From Endomychus coccineus (taxonomy: Eukaryota; Arthropoda; Insecta; Coleoptera; Endomychidae): a stretch of DNA of 64,000 nt. The notes beneath the pieces are model-generated. The model was not told the origin of the DNA. It worked only from the letters and a program-made list of their open reading frames with translations, and made no database searches. The stretch covers positions 19,138,297 to 19,202,296 of the forward strand of contig OY294068.1 in assembly GCA_958510875.1 (NCBI GenBank), given 5' to 3'. Made by a program: the position numbers and the translations under genes. How positions within the stretch are numbered: the stretch's first letter is position 1; each line of letters starts with the position of its first letter. Shown here piece by piece: positions 46,320 to 58,282 of the stretch.

Positions 46320-47288
46320 AATCAGTGAACTGCTTGAGTGTCATTTCAGAACGAGGAAAATCCATATGGCGCTTTGTTGTGAATGTATCCAACTGGAAAA
46401 CTGTTACTACGAGAAAGGTTTCCTTGAAAAAGAGTTCAGAAATTCTAAATGAGTTAATGCAAGAATTGAATCACTATTTGAAGTTGATTTGTGACATTCT
46501 ATTTTCGAAATACTGTTACTTAGTATTGAATGTGACGTTAGATCTTACACAGCCGGTTCCATGGCAGGGCGAGCGGGTGGTCGCCTGGAACGCAGGGTCT
46601 TTGCCTTTTTCGAAAGAAATTTCACACAAATATTGTGTATTCAATATTATTTGGTAAGAAAAGATATTCACCTGAATTGATTATTTCATCTTATTTACAA
46701 ATATAATATGTGTTCATCGATTCATTTATCATGAATACATTTTCTTAACGCCAACTTTCTCGACTACCAAGTGAATCACCTCAGATTTTGCACACTGTTC
46801 GCTATAAAGAGAATGGGGAAGGCCCAGTCTATGTTCTCAAAGGTCTATGGTAGCCGTACTGATAATTTCAAAATTATTCTGCTTCTAATCTTTGCATTGC
46901 ATCGTTCACTATAGCAAAATCATAATTCAATATACCCGTTCAGGTATTCTGAAAAATGTTATATGTATTGCTGAACGCCAATACGATTATAAATAAATTC
47001 AACAATATTGGTTGTCTTTGAAGAGATGCCAATGCAATTTCAAGAAGGTTTAAGATGCATAGAAATAGAAAGAACGTGACCAGCCTCAGCATCACGTAAA
47101 CACAAGATATACTATAGTCAAGTCAGGTTCATCTCACAAGATAATTCGAATTCCGATTAACTCCGTAAAACAATATTCTTTAACTACTGATATATTGATT
47201 TTTCAATTGTCTATGCAGTAGACTAAGAGCAAAACTGTTTATCCTCATTGTAAAATTAAAAGACTACTATAATGATATCACTTTTATT
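46320..47288. other. No confident gene; small GC-rich islet
   Basis: 46550-46605 is a sharply GC-rich islet (ccatggcagggcgagcgggt ...) in AT-rich sequence. No identity was established. Confidence 0.3.
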
Positions 47289-47991
47289 TGTAACTTACGT
47301 TACTCGAGTTAATCTTCAGACGGTATTCAAACACCATTAAAATACACAACTTCAACTATAAATACTTATCGGTAAGTAGCGAATACTTACTGTGGTCGGT
47401 AATTCATAAGCTTAGTAGTATTACTATATAGTTACATGGTGGGCTTCTACATTCTAATAATGACGAATTGCAATCTGGACAATATAATTCGTGGAATAAA
47501 TACATTGTATAGCTGTTAAGTAATGATGCATAAAATAGGTCCATTATTAAGAAGTAGGGCATTGTTTTTGTTTGTATATTTCCAAAGATTCCAGCAAGTT
47601 GAGTTTCGAGCCTTTTCAGCTATATATAAAATAACATGCTGGATTCTTTGGAAATTTACAAACACAAAAACAATATTCTCCTTTGTAATGATCAAACAGA
47701 CCTAATTCATTCACCATTATTTGAAGCTATGTAACGTAATTATTCCACGGACAATTGTTCTGATTAGCTTCTATACCCTTCTGTTGAGAAGAATTCATCA
47801 TTATTAATATGTAAAACCCATCATGTAATCCTATAGTAAAAATCCTCTAAATTCATGAACGACCAACAACAGTAATCTTTGTGCTACCTGCCGATAAGTA
47901 TGTTTATAGTTGAAATTTTGTATCCCAATTGTATTTGAGTACCGTCCTAAGATGGCGTAATCACGCTGAAACTCGAGTAACGGAAGTAACA
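47289..47991. mobile_element. 703-bp foldback element
   Basis: The whole segment is an imperfect palindrome. Outer ends: tgtaacttacgttactcgag (47289-47308) pairs with the complement near 47972-47991. Inner ends: ccaaagattccagca (47582-47596) pairs with tgctggattctttgg (47638-47652). A 41-base spacer lies between. The arms are 308 and 354 bp and differ by small indels. No coding remnant and no clear TSD. It is comparable in size to 2630-3351, but the sequences look unrelated. Confidence 0.82.
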
Positions 47992-47994
47992 ATT

Positions 47995-49080
47995 CAGGAA
48001 TATTCGCAATTTACTCCTCTGTTGGTTTTTTGACTGCAATAAAACCCTAATTATCTCTCTGGCCATAAAAGGCGTTAAATTTTCAAACTTTTTGGGCAGA
48101 GCCGGACTACATATAAATTTGATTTACCTGCAACCCTAATTATATCACTTTAATTGTTATTGGATTTCCAGCTAGTGATTTTGTTGTACTAGCGTAAGAA
48201 TTTGACGTATTCGGTCTTGTGTTGATAGTAGGGCATCTTGTAGTGTCACTTTTAGAACAAACATGCTAAACAAATGCTAAACAAATAATTTGAAATGCTT
48301 ATCAACCTTTGCTAACAAGAGATTTTAATTCAATTGATACCCTAGTCCAAACGTCTGGTGCAAGTTCTTTTTCATTCTTGATGAAGGATATATTACTAAG
48401 GCCTCTGGCACATTTATAAGTACAGACGAGAGTGATGTGGTTTTATTAAGAAGGACAATTCATAAAATGTATGAAGAACAATCTGTGCCTACATTGGTTT
48501 CCCCCTAAAATATAGGCTGACCTGCTGACCAACGGCGAAACAAATATGTCCTGTAGCATTTCGAGTCTTAACAGAATTTTGCCTAAAATAAGTTTCAAAT
48601 ATAACACGATTGATGAAAGACAAACGCTAAGGAAATCTCAACGTTTACTGAAATGGTGTTATGGATATTTGGTGGCTATTAAACAATAAAGAGCAGAAAA
48701 TCGTCCAATTATCTATCTTGATGGAACATGGTTTGATAAAATTTGACACTGCGAAAAAAGGATATAACGATTTTTCAAAAAATGTCAAACCACAGCTCCT
48801 CTGAATAAAGGCAAAAGAATAATACATGCAGGTTCAGAAAATCTATTTGTCCCGAACTGTATGTTGCTTTCAGTTAAAACCATATAAGATTCCTCTGTAG
48901 ATTATCAACAAAACACTGACGCAAAAGTTCTTGAGGATTGGTTTGAAATCGTCTTCTTCAAAATATACATATAATGAAATAAAACAATTTTTGACTTGAT
49001 AATGATGTAAAAGTCGAAACTGGTCATGTTTATTGAAAAATGAAATCTCTTGTAGAAATTAGACGAAAATTGTCTTATTT
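47995..49080. other. No feature recognised
   Basis: Nothing supported. Confidence 0.35.
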
Positions 49081-49084
49081 ATTT

Positions 49085-49700
49085 ACGCTTAGATCCTTTG
49101 GGTCATTGGCCGTGATGATCCTCGGGCCTAGACAGGTAAACCTGGCTCGGATGAGCGCAGAATATTAAAAGGGGTGTGGGTTGACGACTCCACTTTGTTT
49201 CCCTCGCATCTCATACAGAAGGGAATATCGTTTCTCCCCACTGTATATTTGAAGTTCATAAGATTTCCGGGACCTGTAGGGATCTCGGAGATTATCTTCT
49301 TGCTTTGCCTACTCAGCGAGAGTATCTCGCTTGTCCTCAGAGCTACCTCATTTCCAAACAGCGCTTTTTTAGTTCGGCAGTGGTCAATGTTTCTCCATGC
49401 TGAGGCATGTTGATCTCTCAGATGGTTTCTCTAGATCTGGATAGATCCGTTGTAGAGGATACCAGCAAGAGGATTTTGAGGACTGACGTTCTTGTCAGTT
49501 TGTCCGCTCTTTTATTCCCTTTCCAACCTAAGTAACCCGGAATCCAGGTCAGGTTGAACCTGTTTCCACTGGCTAGCCTGGTAAGGATCTACTTGGTATC
49601 GCTGACAAGCCTTGAGGACACAAGCAAGCTTTTCAGTGCGTTGGGTGCCGCTTGACTGTTCGAACAGATCCAGATGGTCTCATTCATCTTAGTATAACCA
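49085..49700 (-). pseudogene. R1/Loa-type LINE RNase H and 3' end
   Basis: The minus strand from about 49685 reads ETIWICSNSQAAPNALKSL (DSQAAL-type block with the Asp changed to Asn). Then comes LVSDTK, then NRFNLTWIPGYLGWKGNKRA followed by DKLT, the RNase H C-terminal WVPGHxGxxGNE-AD box with His changed to Tyr and Glu to Lys. After further frame breaks EINMPQHGETLTTAELKK resembles the HWRNI-type block beyond RNase H. The GC-richer 3' UTR ends near 49085 at ctaagcgtaaataaataag on the minus strand. Catalytic residues are lost. Confidence 0.8.
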
Positions 49701-49921
49701 AGTAGCTCCTTCCACATCTATAGATGGAAAGCATCGTGGCTTGAAAAACTGTGTTGACATCACCCATTCGCACGAAGTACCCATCAATGTAGCAAGGACC
49801 CCATAATAAGTTTTGGTTTAGATGGAGATAATAGTGATAGTGACATGGAACCAAATTCAATGTAAAATACAATGAAGTTGTTGAAATTGATTATTGTACA
49901 TTTTACTTATTATCTCTTTAG

Positions 49922-52011
49922 TAGGGTGTGCCAAAAAAAATCGATATTTTTTTATTTCGCTCTTCTTCGAGTATATTGTTCCCCGTTCAAATTCATTCAG
50001 GTCCCCCAAATTTGAAACAAATCGGTTAATATTTAGAGGTGCATCAAGCCCAAAATGTGTTTTTTGAAGTTTTTCCTCAATTTTTGAGAGGTTTCTCAAC
50101 ACTATTCTACAATAACGGGATATTTGACACTTGGGAGACATTATTACATTCAAACACAAAGAATTTAATGCAGTTCATTCGCCACATCCAGTTTCCGACA
50201 GATATATTGGCGAAAAGAACCATTTTCTTAAGGCCTAAAAACTGTAATTTCAAATTTCAACTTCAATAACTTCATATTTTTAGGTTCGTGATGCGTCATA
50301 TTTTTAACGTAGCCTAGTATCACGTAGCATCAATTGAATTGATAATTTTAGAGAAAATCGCCCATCAGTTATGATAATCTACACTCGAGTGGAAAAACGC
50401 ACCACTTGAGAATGTACCAAAAATGGCAAAAAATTTAGATTGCCTTAACTCGGTTGCATTGAATCGAAAATGGATGAATATTTGAGTTCTGAAAAGGTTA
50501 GAACCTTCCCTTTAATGTGATGTTAGTTAATGTGATACCAAATCCATTACACCCCCTCCCAACCGCTTAGAAAAATATGTTTCTGGTGTCAAAAAAGGTC
50601 CCACTTTGACAGCTCGTAGGCCGAGTCGAAAAAATCATGGAATCAATCAGACAACAGATCGATGAATTTCAATCATTTTTCTTTGAGTTTTTAAAAAAAT
50701 TCGAGTTTCTACGATGATTTGGAGGGAAGTTATGAATTTTTTTAAAAAAAGTACCATTTTGTTTTTTTTTGGCAACTTTGCCAATTTTGTACCTCAATCA
50801 ATGAATCTTTATAAAATTAATCGACGAGTCATAAAGTTGATAGAATGTGTTGAGTACCTACAGAGTATATTCTAGTATTTACAATCAAATATCTTCAATA
50901 ATCATTTAATAATTTATAATCATACATTTAATAATTTGTAATCATACATCATATTAACGCTTTTTTCGCAACGCTCGGAATTCGCCGCCTGTGCTCCTCG
51001 ACAACTTTCAACAGGTACTGCTTTTGCTATTCGTTCTTCGTCAATTCGGAATTATATTTTTTTAATTAACGCTATACCTCTTTCCGCGGTGTCATTCGTA
51101 ACGCGCAAAAATGAAAATTTTTCTTTCGCTCCTATATAAGACTCGTTGCTTTTCCACGCAATGGATCTTCAGTTAAAAAGTCGCAGTTCACGTCAAATAT
51201 TTTCAACAAGTTACGTGTATGTTGAGAGAATAGTTCATCGATACAACGCGTTCTCCACATCTCTAACTCGGTGTCAGAATTTGGATTTAATAATAACCTT
51301 TCAACCGGCTACGAGCTGTCAAAGTGGGACATTTTTTGACACCAGGAACATATTTTTCTTAGCGGGGTGGGAGAAGGTGGGATGGATTTGATATCACATT
51401 AAGTAGCATCACATTGAAGGGAAGATTCTAACCTTTTTAGAACTCAAAGATTCTTCTATTTTCGACTAAACGCAACCGAGTTATGGCACTCTGAATGTTT
51501 GCCATTTTTGGCGCATTTTCACGTGGTGCGTTTTTTCACTCGAGTGTAGATTATTATAACTGATGGCCGATTTTCTCTGAAATCATCAATTCAATTAGTG
51601 CTACGTGATACTAGACTACGTTAAAAGAGCATATGACGCATCACGAACCTAAGAATATGAAGTTATTTAAGTTGAAAGTTGAAATTACAGTTTTTAGGCC
51701 TTAAAAAAATGGTTCTTTTCGCCAATATATCTGTCGGAAACTAGATGTGGCGACTGAACTGCATTAAATTCTTTCTGTTTGAATGTAATAATGTCTCCTA
51801 AGTGTCAAACATTCCGTTATTGTAGAACAGTGTTATAAAACCTCTCAAAAATTGAGGAAACACTTCAAAAAATACATTTTGGGCTTGATGCACCTCTAAA
51901 TATTAGCCGATTTGTTTCAAATTTGGAGAACCTGAATGAATTTGAACGGGGAATGATATAATCGAAGAAGAGCGGAATAAAAAAAATATCGATTTTTTTT
52001 GGCACAGTCTA
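49922..52011. mobile_element. 2.1-kb DNA element with about 700-bp terminal inverted repeats
   Basis: The left end tagggtgtgccaaaaaaaat (49922) is the inverse of the right end ggcacagtcta (ending 52011). The arms pair base for base with scattered mismatches for about 700 bp, to gacagctcgta (near 50610) and tacgagctgtc (near 51310). tctttag flanks both sides (49915-49921 and 52013-52019), extended to 8 bp with one mismatch: a probable TSD. The unique centre of about 690 bp includes a decayed minus-strand coding remnant (50957-51298). Long TIRs of this kind occur in several DNA transposon groups; I cannot assign the superfamily. Confidence 0.85.
50957..51298 (-). pseudogene. Decayed protein C-terminus, probable transposase of the long-TIR element
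   Basis: The minus frame from 51298 reads LNPNSDTELEMWRTRCIDEL, then FSQHTRNLLKIFDVNCDFLT, then EDPLRGKATSLI up to a TAG. A shifted frame gives VTNDTAERGIALI near 51105-51060. Another gives KYNSELTKNE, then QKQYLLKVVEEHRRRIPSVA, ending at about 50957. The NDxAERG block followed by a helical, charged C-terminus looks like a real protein and recalls unnamed transposase-like proteins of arthropods. At least two frameshifts and two stops. The family name is not established. Confidence 0.6.
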
Positions 52012-52019
52012 ATCTTTAG

Positions 52020-53235
52020 TATTAAAATAAAATATTATGCCCAATTGATCATTATTCTGCTTTAAGTGTAAAATGCCTTTTCAATTCAGAATAAAAATAT
52101 ATCAATATGTCGGTAAATTTCCAAGCCGACCCTTTACCGATTTCTTGCAATTGGAAGATATTGGTATCAAAACAATGGGGTTTAATCAGCTAGTTGGCTT
52201 ATTGCAGTAAAAGTCAACGGTATAAATGAACAATACAATAAAGGGTGAAACGATAGAATAGTTTCAAAACAGTTAAGTTTGAATTATAAGAGGATAGTTC
52301 TGAATTATCCTGCCCTTAGAAAAAGCAATTCCGATGTTTTTAAGGTATTTATACAAAGGTCCTCTATTCCAGCAAATAAAATATCCTTCCCATGAAGCAT
52401 TATCCTCCTTGAGGAAAATCGGTTTGTTTCGAGATTGTTGAATTTGTTCGGAACAATGTTACATGTTTGCAATATTATTGTACACAAAAGCGTCGAGTTA
52501 CGAATTCTTGTAGAAATTCGCGATTCAATGTAAAAGGAATTGAAATACAAAGATACTGAACGAGTATAAACAAAAACTCTTAGCAACTACAACTATTCTG
52601 CTTTAACGGATGATGTTTCTTCTGAAATGTCATCTGCAACAGATTATTGAGAAACCCTCAAATTCGCTTCATTTTATCGGTTCGGATATTGCTAAGTTCC
52701 ATGTATAGTCATTACTTTCTATAGCAAAGTAGTCGTTTTCCACAACTGTGCTTGAGAATATCATATCGAATATAAGGAATCATTCACATTTGGCATACAT
52801 TATGAGGAAGTGAACACTTCAAAAGGATATTTAAATTCTACCAATAGAGGTTCATTTCGAATGAACATGAAAAGGTTCGGAATAGCTGCGGAATCCGATC
52901 GAATTCTACTTTGAATGGAAGCGTGAAAACCGACCCATGAAACTATTTATTTTATTTGAAGTGTTCAAATATTAGATTATATTAGGGTATATCGATTATC
53001 TTCGATCATTCCTGATAATCTTGGTTCGATAGAAAGCAGCACAGATCAATTTTTATTCCGATACACTAGACTTGGATATCAAAGAATTATACGAGGACAA
53101 TCTGAGTCACCGTTATGGTGTACAAATATTTGAATATTTGGAATCACTGATGCGATTGCAGCATTCAGCGGGTAATGCAATAGAAGACTATTGATATAGC
53201 ATATGCTCTTTCATAAACTGTAGAGGAGGTTACAC
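52020..53235. other. No gene recognised
   Basis: The minus frame at 52305-52586 has no motif I trust. Confidence 0.35.
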
Positions 53236-53557
53236 TGTGGATACATTATAACACTATAAATAAGAAACAACCAGCCTCAACCACTAGGAATAATGTTGAA
53301 ATACTGAGGACCTTTCATGTACCAAGTGGCCTTCATCATAGTAAACTAAATTAGAAATCAAAATTTGCCTCCTTAAATACTATTGGAATTGATAGGATAG
53401 ATAAGGGATTACCCTCAGCTATAGATAATTCTGAATTAATTGAATTGGTTTTTTGCTTACACATCTCCATCTCTTCTGAATTACTCAGATATTTGTCGTT
53501 TCAAAAGTGATATACTTTCACAAGACCTGCCATTTCGAACATTAATTCCCCCACATA

Positions 53558-54479
53558 CGAAGGAAAGGGGAAAAGTTCCTGAAAAATGAAACAAGAAATG
53601 ATTTATTTGGTCAAAACTTATTTTATTTCTCACTATAGTCTTCTTGTAGCCCGATACACTCCGTCCAACGTTTTTCTAATTTTTCTATCCCTTCCAAATA
53701 ATATGATTTCGGCAATCCTTCGAAATGGGCGTTTGTTTCAGCGATGACCTCAACGTTCCGCCGAGCCATTTCTTCAAGTTTTGGAAATAGATAAACATCG
53801 AAGGGGACCAAATCTTGCAAATATGATGGATGACGAACCAATTCGTGGCACAATGCATGCAATTTTGCCATTGCAACATCGGACCTGTGCGCGGTGCGAT
53901 GTCCTGGTGATAGAGCACTTTTTCTTCGCCAAATGCCAACGCTTCCGCTTCAAATCGATCCAAAAGCTCTGCATAATATACGCTGGTGATCGTTTTGCCA
54001 TATTCAAGGTAATAGATATGAACGATACTGTGTGCATCTCGGTTCGGTTGAGATGCCCATAGCCTCAGCAATCTCATGCACTTTGAATCACCGATCGTCC
54101 AATATAATGCTAAGGATTTTATCGACGATCTTTGGCGTTGTAACCTCAATCGGACAACCAAAACGTTCGATATCCTTTGTGGTCATATCACAACGAAACT
54201 CTGTGAATCACTTGTGAATCGTTCCAATCGATGATGACGAGTCTCCATAATGATTAACAAGCTATGCTTTGGTATGCGTAATGTTTTTCCACGCCACAAA
54301 TAATGTTTAATCAAGACGCGAAAAAAATCTTCAATCTTGCTGGCTTTTGATGAGCGTCAAAACAGAACTGAAAGACATACCAGTCCAAAACTTCTGATGC
54401 GTTCTATTCCAAGATGGTATATCACAAATGTCACATGGGATTCTGTTTTATTTTTCAGGGACTTTTCACCTTGCCCTCG
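53558..54479 (-). mobile_element. mariner element, 922 bp, internally deleted
   Basis: TIRs: cgaaggaaaggggaaaag... (53558) and, on the other strand, cgagggcaaggtgaaaag... (from 54479), about 35 bp with roughly six mismatches. TA dinucleotides flank both ends (53556-53557, 54480-54481), the invariant Tc1/mariner target. The paralogous PLE at 63695-63715 shows the unoccupied site. The length is about 370 bp below the usual 1.3 kb. Confidence 0.95.
53623..54360 (-). pseudogene. mariner transposase remnant
   Basis: The N-terminal DNA-binding half is in broken frames from about 54300: AWKNITHTKA, YGDSSSSIGTIHK, then TTKDIERFGCPIEVTTPKIV and HEIAEAMGIS. It then jumps to YGKTITSVYYAELLDRFEAE at about 54010, so the segment with the first catalytic Asp is deleted. 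The second Asp is kept in HQDIAP (Asn of DNAP changed to Ile). The third sits in YLQDLVPFDVYLFP (53823-53782). The frame ends YSEK at 53626, 1-2 codons before the stop. A D,D34D mariner; inactive. Confidence 0.93.
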
Positions 54480-54904
54480 TATAACATAGCAAAATGGTTA
54501 GTAGAGGAATTTCAAGCTGCACCAAGTTTTTTTTTGAAAATTCAATGGAACCAATTGCAGAATTTTCAAATTAGAATCTGGTGATACTCTCGTTCAATTT
54601 GATGTTGTTTCACTATATACAAATATCATAATCGCTGAGTCGATAAGCATTCTGAAGAAATGACAACATCCTCGATACAAACTGCACAGAGTGAGTGATC
54701 CTTACGTCTTTATATATGGGGCAAATTTTGCATTTCTAACAAGAGCTACTATGAAAAAACAAGTGTTCAATGAGCAATCTACTATCTGTTTTTTCGCCAA
54801 CTTTTTTGAGCGAACTTGGAACCTCCTCGAAATCAAAATTAAATAAGTCTCAAAAAGTTTGGCATAGATAAGTCGAGAGATTTGGTATCGCTCAGGGAAC
54901 GATA

Positions 54905-56780
54905 CAATCCTGCTAGTATATAACAAGTTTCTAATCATGAGGAGCACAATGGACCCAATCCGGCAGCCTTTGCACCTCAAGGAGTCACAACACTAATAAA
55001 ATAACTATTTAAAACGTTGCAACAAATTTTAATTTTCATCACTTCAGTCTTGCATACTACCTCAGCATTTTCAATGTCTCCCAGTTGCATTTTTGCAAAG
55101 GTACTGTGAAATTTTGGTTTCATAACTGACTAACTAGAGGATGTACTGCACGTGAAAAAAATGTTGATGAGCATCAACTGACAGAAATTCATACAATTTC
55201 GTTATTGAATCAGTAGAAAATAAACTGAATCACATTCCACATTCGCTTATGGCATCAATTCAATAATTAGTTATAGACTCCATGTTATTGATAATGTATA
55301 TAACTGATATGCCCTGAAGTCTCTAGGGAGCTATTAAGTACAATTTGGCTTACATACTTCAATGCAATATTGGCGTATAATCGATAAAAGGTCTTCAATA
55401 TCTGAAGATCAAAGACTCGAGTTGCCCAAGTAATGGGGTATGAGATCAATAATTATGGAGATTTGAAGAGACCTCGTGCCTATTTATAACTCCCAAAGTT
55501 TTTGTCAATATACGAGTTATCCTTAATACAATACAACTACGTTATCCTCAACTTCGATGATTGAATAAGAGTGAGCTATTCATACAAGCAATACCGCCGT
55601 GCTAAGACAAAAAGTCGTAACTGGCCTAAAGTTGGAAATTTCTATTTTCACAAATTCCGCATCTATTAAACAAGACCTATGCATGCTGCAAGTACCAAGT
55701 TGGAAAGTCGTATCTATATTCGAAATACGTGAAATAGCATGGAGAATTTGTATAGTATCTATACAATTTTGCCCGATAACTAAATCTAAGTGTCTTGTCT
55801 GTTCTACACTAAGCCAAACTGCTCCATCTATTGTTGATTTGATACTTACGACATTTTGATTTAATTATGAAGAAAAAGTGTGGTTATGTGCTTAGTATTT
55901 TGTTGTAATACACGGTGTGTTAGTTCAATTCTCCTTCGATTTCAAGAACAACATGTTTGTTGAGGACATAAATAGAATAATAGAAGAGCATAAATGCTTT
56001 AATATTAAAATTTAGTTAGGTATGAGGAATAATAAATGAATTACCAAGAATTTATATTTTTAGAATGGATATTTACGAATTGTCTAATGCAGTGCTATCG
56101 ACCTGGGTCTTAATGGTTATTTAGAGTCGTTTGGATTGCTATGTTACATCACCTCATATTTAGTACATTTCTTTATCTACCATAATCAGAAAAACCCAGT
56201 CAGAAGCCCTCAGCATAATTATAGTAGTTTCAATATAGATGGTCTCAAGATGTTAGTGTGGCATCTATCCCCCAAACTTATTATTTATTATTGAGATCCT
56301 ATTGGTGGATTCCGCATAAGGTTTCCACCCCCTAAAATTCAAGTAATTGAATAAAATTGTGAAGTAAAGCAGTATATCAAGTTTTTCAGAGGTAATAACA
56401 AGTATCACAATCAAGTATATCTCAGTATTTCAATACATCAATCATTGCATTACAATTCAATCATCAATTCATAATTTAACGATTCAGTAGTTTGGTATTT
56501 CTAGTTAGTGTAAATAGTTAGGTCCAATAAACAATCAAACTAAACTATTTCAAGTTTCATTACCTTCGAGCAAAATAGTGTGTAATCAATATTCACGACT
56601 CTACAAACAAAATAATGTTTTGAATAACACATTAGATTAGAATCCGAAAAGCAATAATAAGGGATGTTTTACGTTAGGGTTGCGACATTTCTTTTATTTC
56701 TTCCAAATATGAATGTATTGGAGATATTCCTAGGTGACTATGACATCTAAATGATAAAAACACTAGTATAGTAAAGATTA
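54905..56780. other. No supported gene; short dispersed motif
   Basis: 55590-55622 (gccgtgctaagacaaaaagt) has an inverted relative at 57957-57990. The 86-codon frame at 55599-55859 has no recognisable family. Confidence 0.35.
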
Positions 56781-56784
56781 TTGA

Positions 56785-57050
56785 CCCAGTATGAATTATG
56801 TATAAAAATTCTCGGGAAATAGGTCACAATAACACTGTGGTTCGGTTCGTTTCGACGACGTCTACATTTTTGATTAAAATTGGTGCGATATGGACGCTTT
56901 GTGCTATAATTAGTTTAAAAAAACCTTTTTGACATAATAAGTCTTCTGATGATGGTCGTGAGACCGAAACGTACGTAAACACGAAAATATAAAACAAAGT
57001 GTTAATGTGACCTATTTCACGAGAATTTTTATAAATAAAAACACTACTGT
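56785..57050 (+). mobile_element. Penelope-like terminal repeat with inverted ends
   Basis: agtatgaattatgtataaaa...ggaaataggtcacaataaca at 56789-56836 is the inverse of gtgttaatgtgacctatttc...ttttataaa at 57000-57042. Between them lies gtcttctgatgatggtcgtg followed by agaccgaaacgtacgtaaac. The same modules occur at 14640-14850, 15790-15880 and 17330-17385. This fits the compound, partly inverted terminal repeats described for Penelope-like elements. Confidence 0.65.
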
Positions 57051-57054
57051 TGAT

Positions 57055-58280
57055 TTGAATTTTTGATATGGAAAATTGATTTGTCAGACAGATCCACTCC
57101 CTTTGGCGTTGAATCAGCAATAAATCAACAACTTCAATATTAACAAACAGAGTCGCAAAATTGAAGAAACTAATAACTTTTAATTTTTACGGATCCAGAT
57201 TATAAGCCATATCCAGAAATAGACCCAGTAACTTGAAGTAGCAAAATGAACAAATAGAAATTATCGTCTTATTTTCAAAAAAATAAAAATTTCAAGCAAC
57301 ATGCAAGGATGCATGTATCAGAAAACGTCTTTGAAAAATATTGTAGTCCGGTTTTCATTCTGAATACTGAACACTTTCAGAAAATTAACAATGCCAGTTC
57401 ACATTCAGCACCGCTGAAAATGCGATAAGAAAAAATTTGTGAAAGCAGTGCTCCATCCAGATAGTAGAGCCTCCCCAAGAAAAGTGAGTAGAATTAGGAA
57501 AAGAAATCTGATTAAGACTACAAGAAATGTGTTTACCCATAAATGAAGATTTGCCTGAACTTGTAGGAGAAACTATATTTAATATTTGAATCTAACGTTA
57601 ATTTCCTAATTCATACAGACAATCAGAAACAATTTTTTTCTGCTTCAATTGAATTTTTTGACACTTATATCCAGTTAAACCCTAATTCCTAAGTCAATAT
57701 ATTCTAAACGATTGTTTATAGAACGAAAGTCATATATATTTCAATTATAGCATAAACAGTATATTCTAATAAGATATTATTACTTGGTCCAAAAGTCTCG
57801 TCTATTAAAGTCATCAAATCCTCTTTTGGGATGATATTTATGATATCAAGTTGTTCAGAAGTAAGCCGTTGTTAGTCGCCTCAAAAGTTTTCTCCAAATA
57901 CAACAGAATAGTTGTAATCTAATTAGGTTCAGGAGACTTTAAATAACTGGAAACTTTATGAAAACTAGATACGACCTTTCGTCTTAGCACGGCAGAATAG
58001 TTTTCACCATCAGAATCCCTCACAGTCTCACATGCACTAAAACTGTTTCTACAGGAATAACTTCTCCAACATTTCATTAGTAGAGAAAATGTACCGTTTC
58101 GTAGCTCAAAATAGTTAATAATAAGTAGCGGGATATAATCCACCGCATGGATCTCTACAAGTAACGAATATATCTCGTACTCGCAGTAGGTTGATAATGA
58201 TGCAGCCAGTTATAGTCGGAAACATATTATTAGCAGCCTATACTACGCCACAAATCTGTCTATGTGAGTCAGTAATTCCA
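57055..58280. other. No confident gene
   Basis: The minus frame at 57919-58143 carries AVLRRKVVSSF, related to VLRQKVVTGL on the plus strand at 55597. Its identity is unknown. Confidence 0.3.
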
Positions 58281-58282
58281 AT

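Larger units (their letters stand above)
53240..54900 (+). pseudogene. Penelope-like element, split by a mariner
   Basis: 53240-53557 and 54482-54720 together match 63405-63995 closely. After removal of the mariner and one TA, the frame reads across the junction as INSPTYNIAKWL, the PLE block ahead of the RT core. Broken frames continue to an FFANFFERTWN-like box near 54785-54830 (a relic of the LANFFME block). Stops and frameshifts are common. It is the same broad PLE family as 35.6-37.2 kb, judged by the ANIFME/ANFFE box. Confidence 0.82.

Noticed and set aside
49857..50269. ORFs on both strands of the left arm of the long-TIR element
   Set aside because: The mirrored right arm carries different stops in the equivalent frames, so no coding constraint is visible in the arms.
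53781..54217. Plus-strand ORFs at 53.8-54.2 kb
   Set aside because: These are antisense shadows of the mariner transposase remnant.
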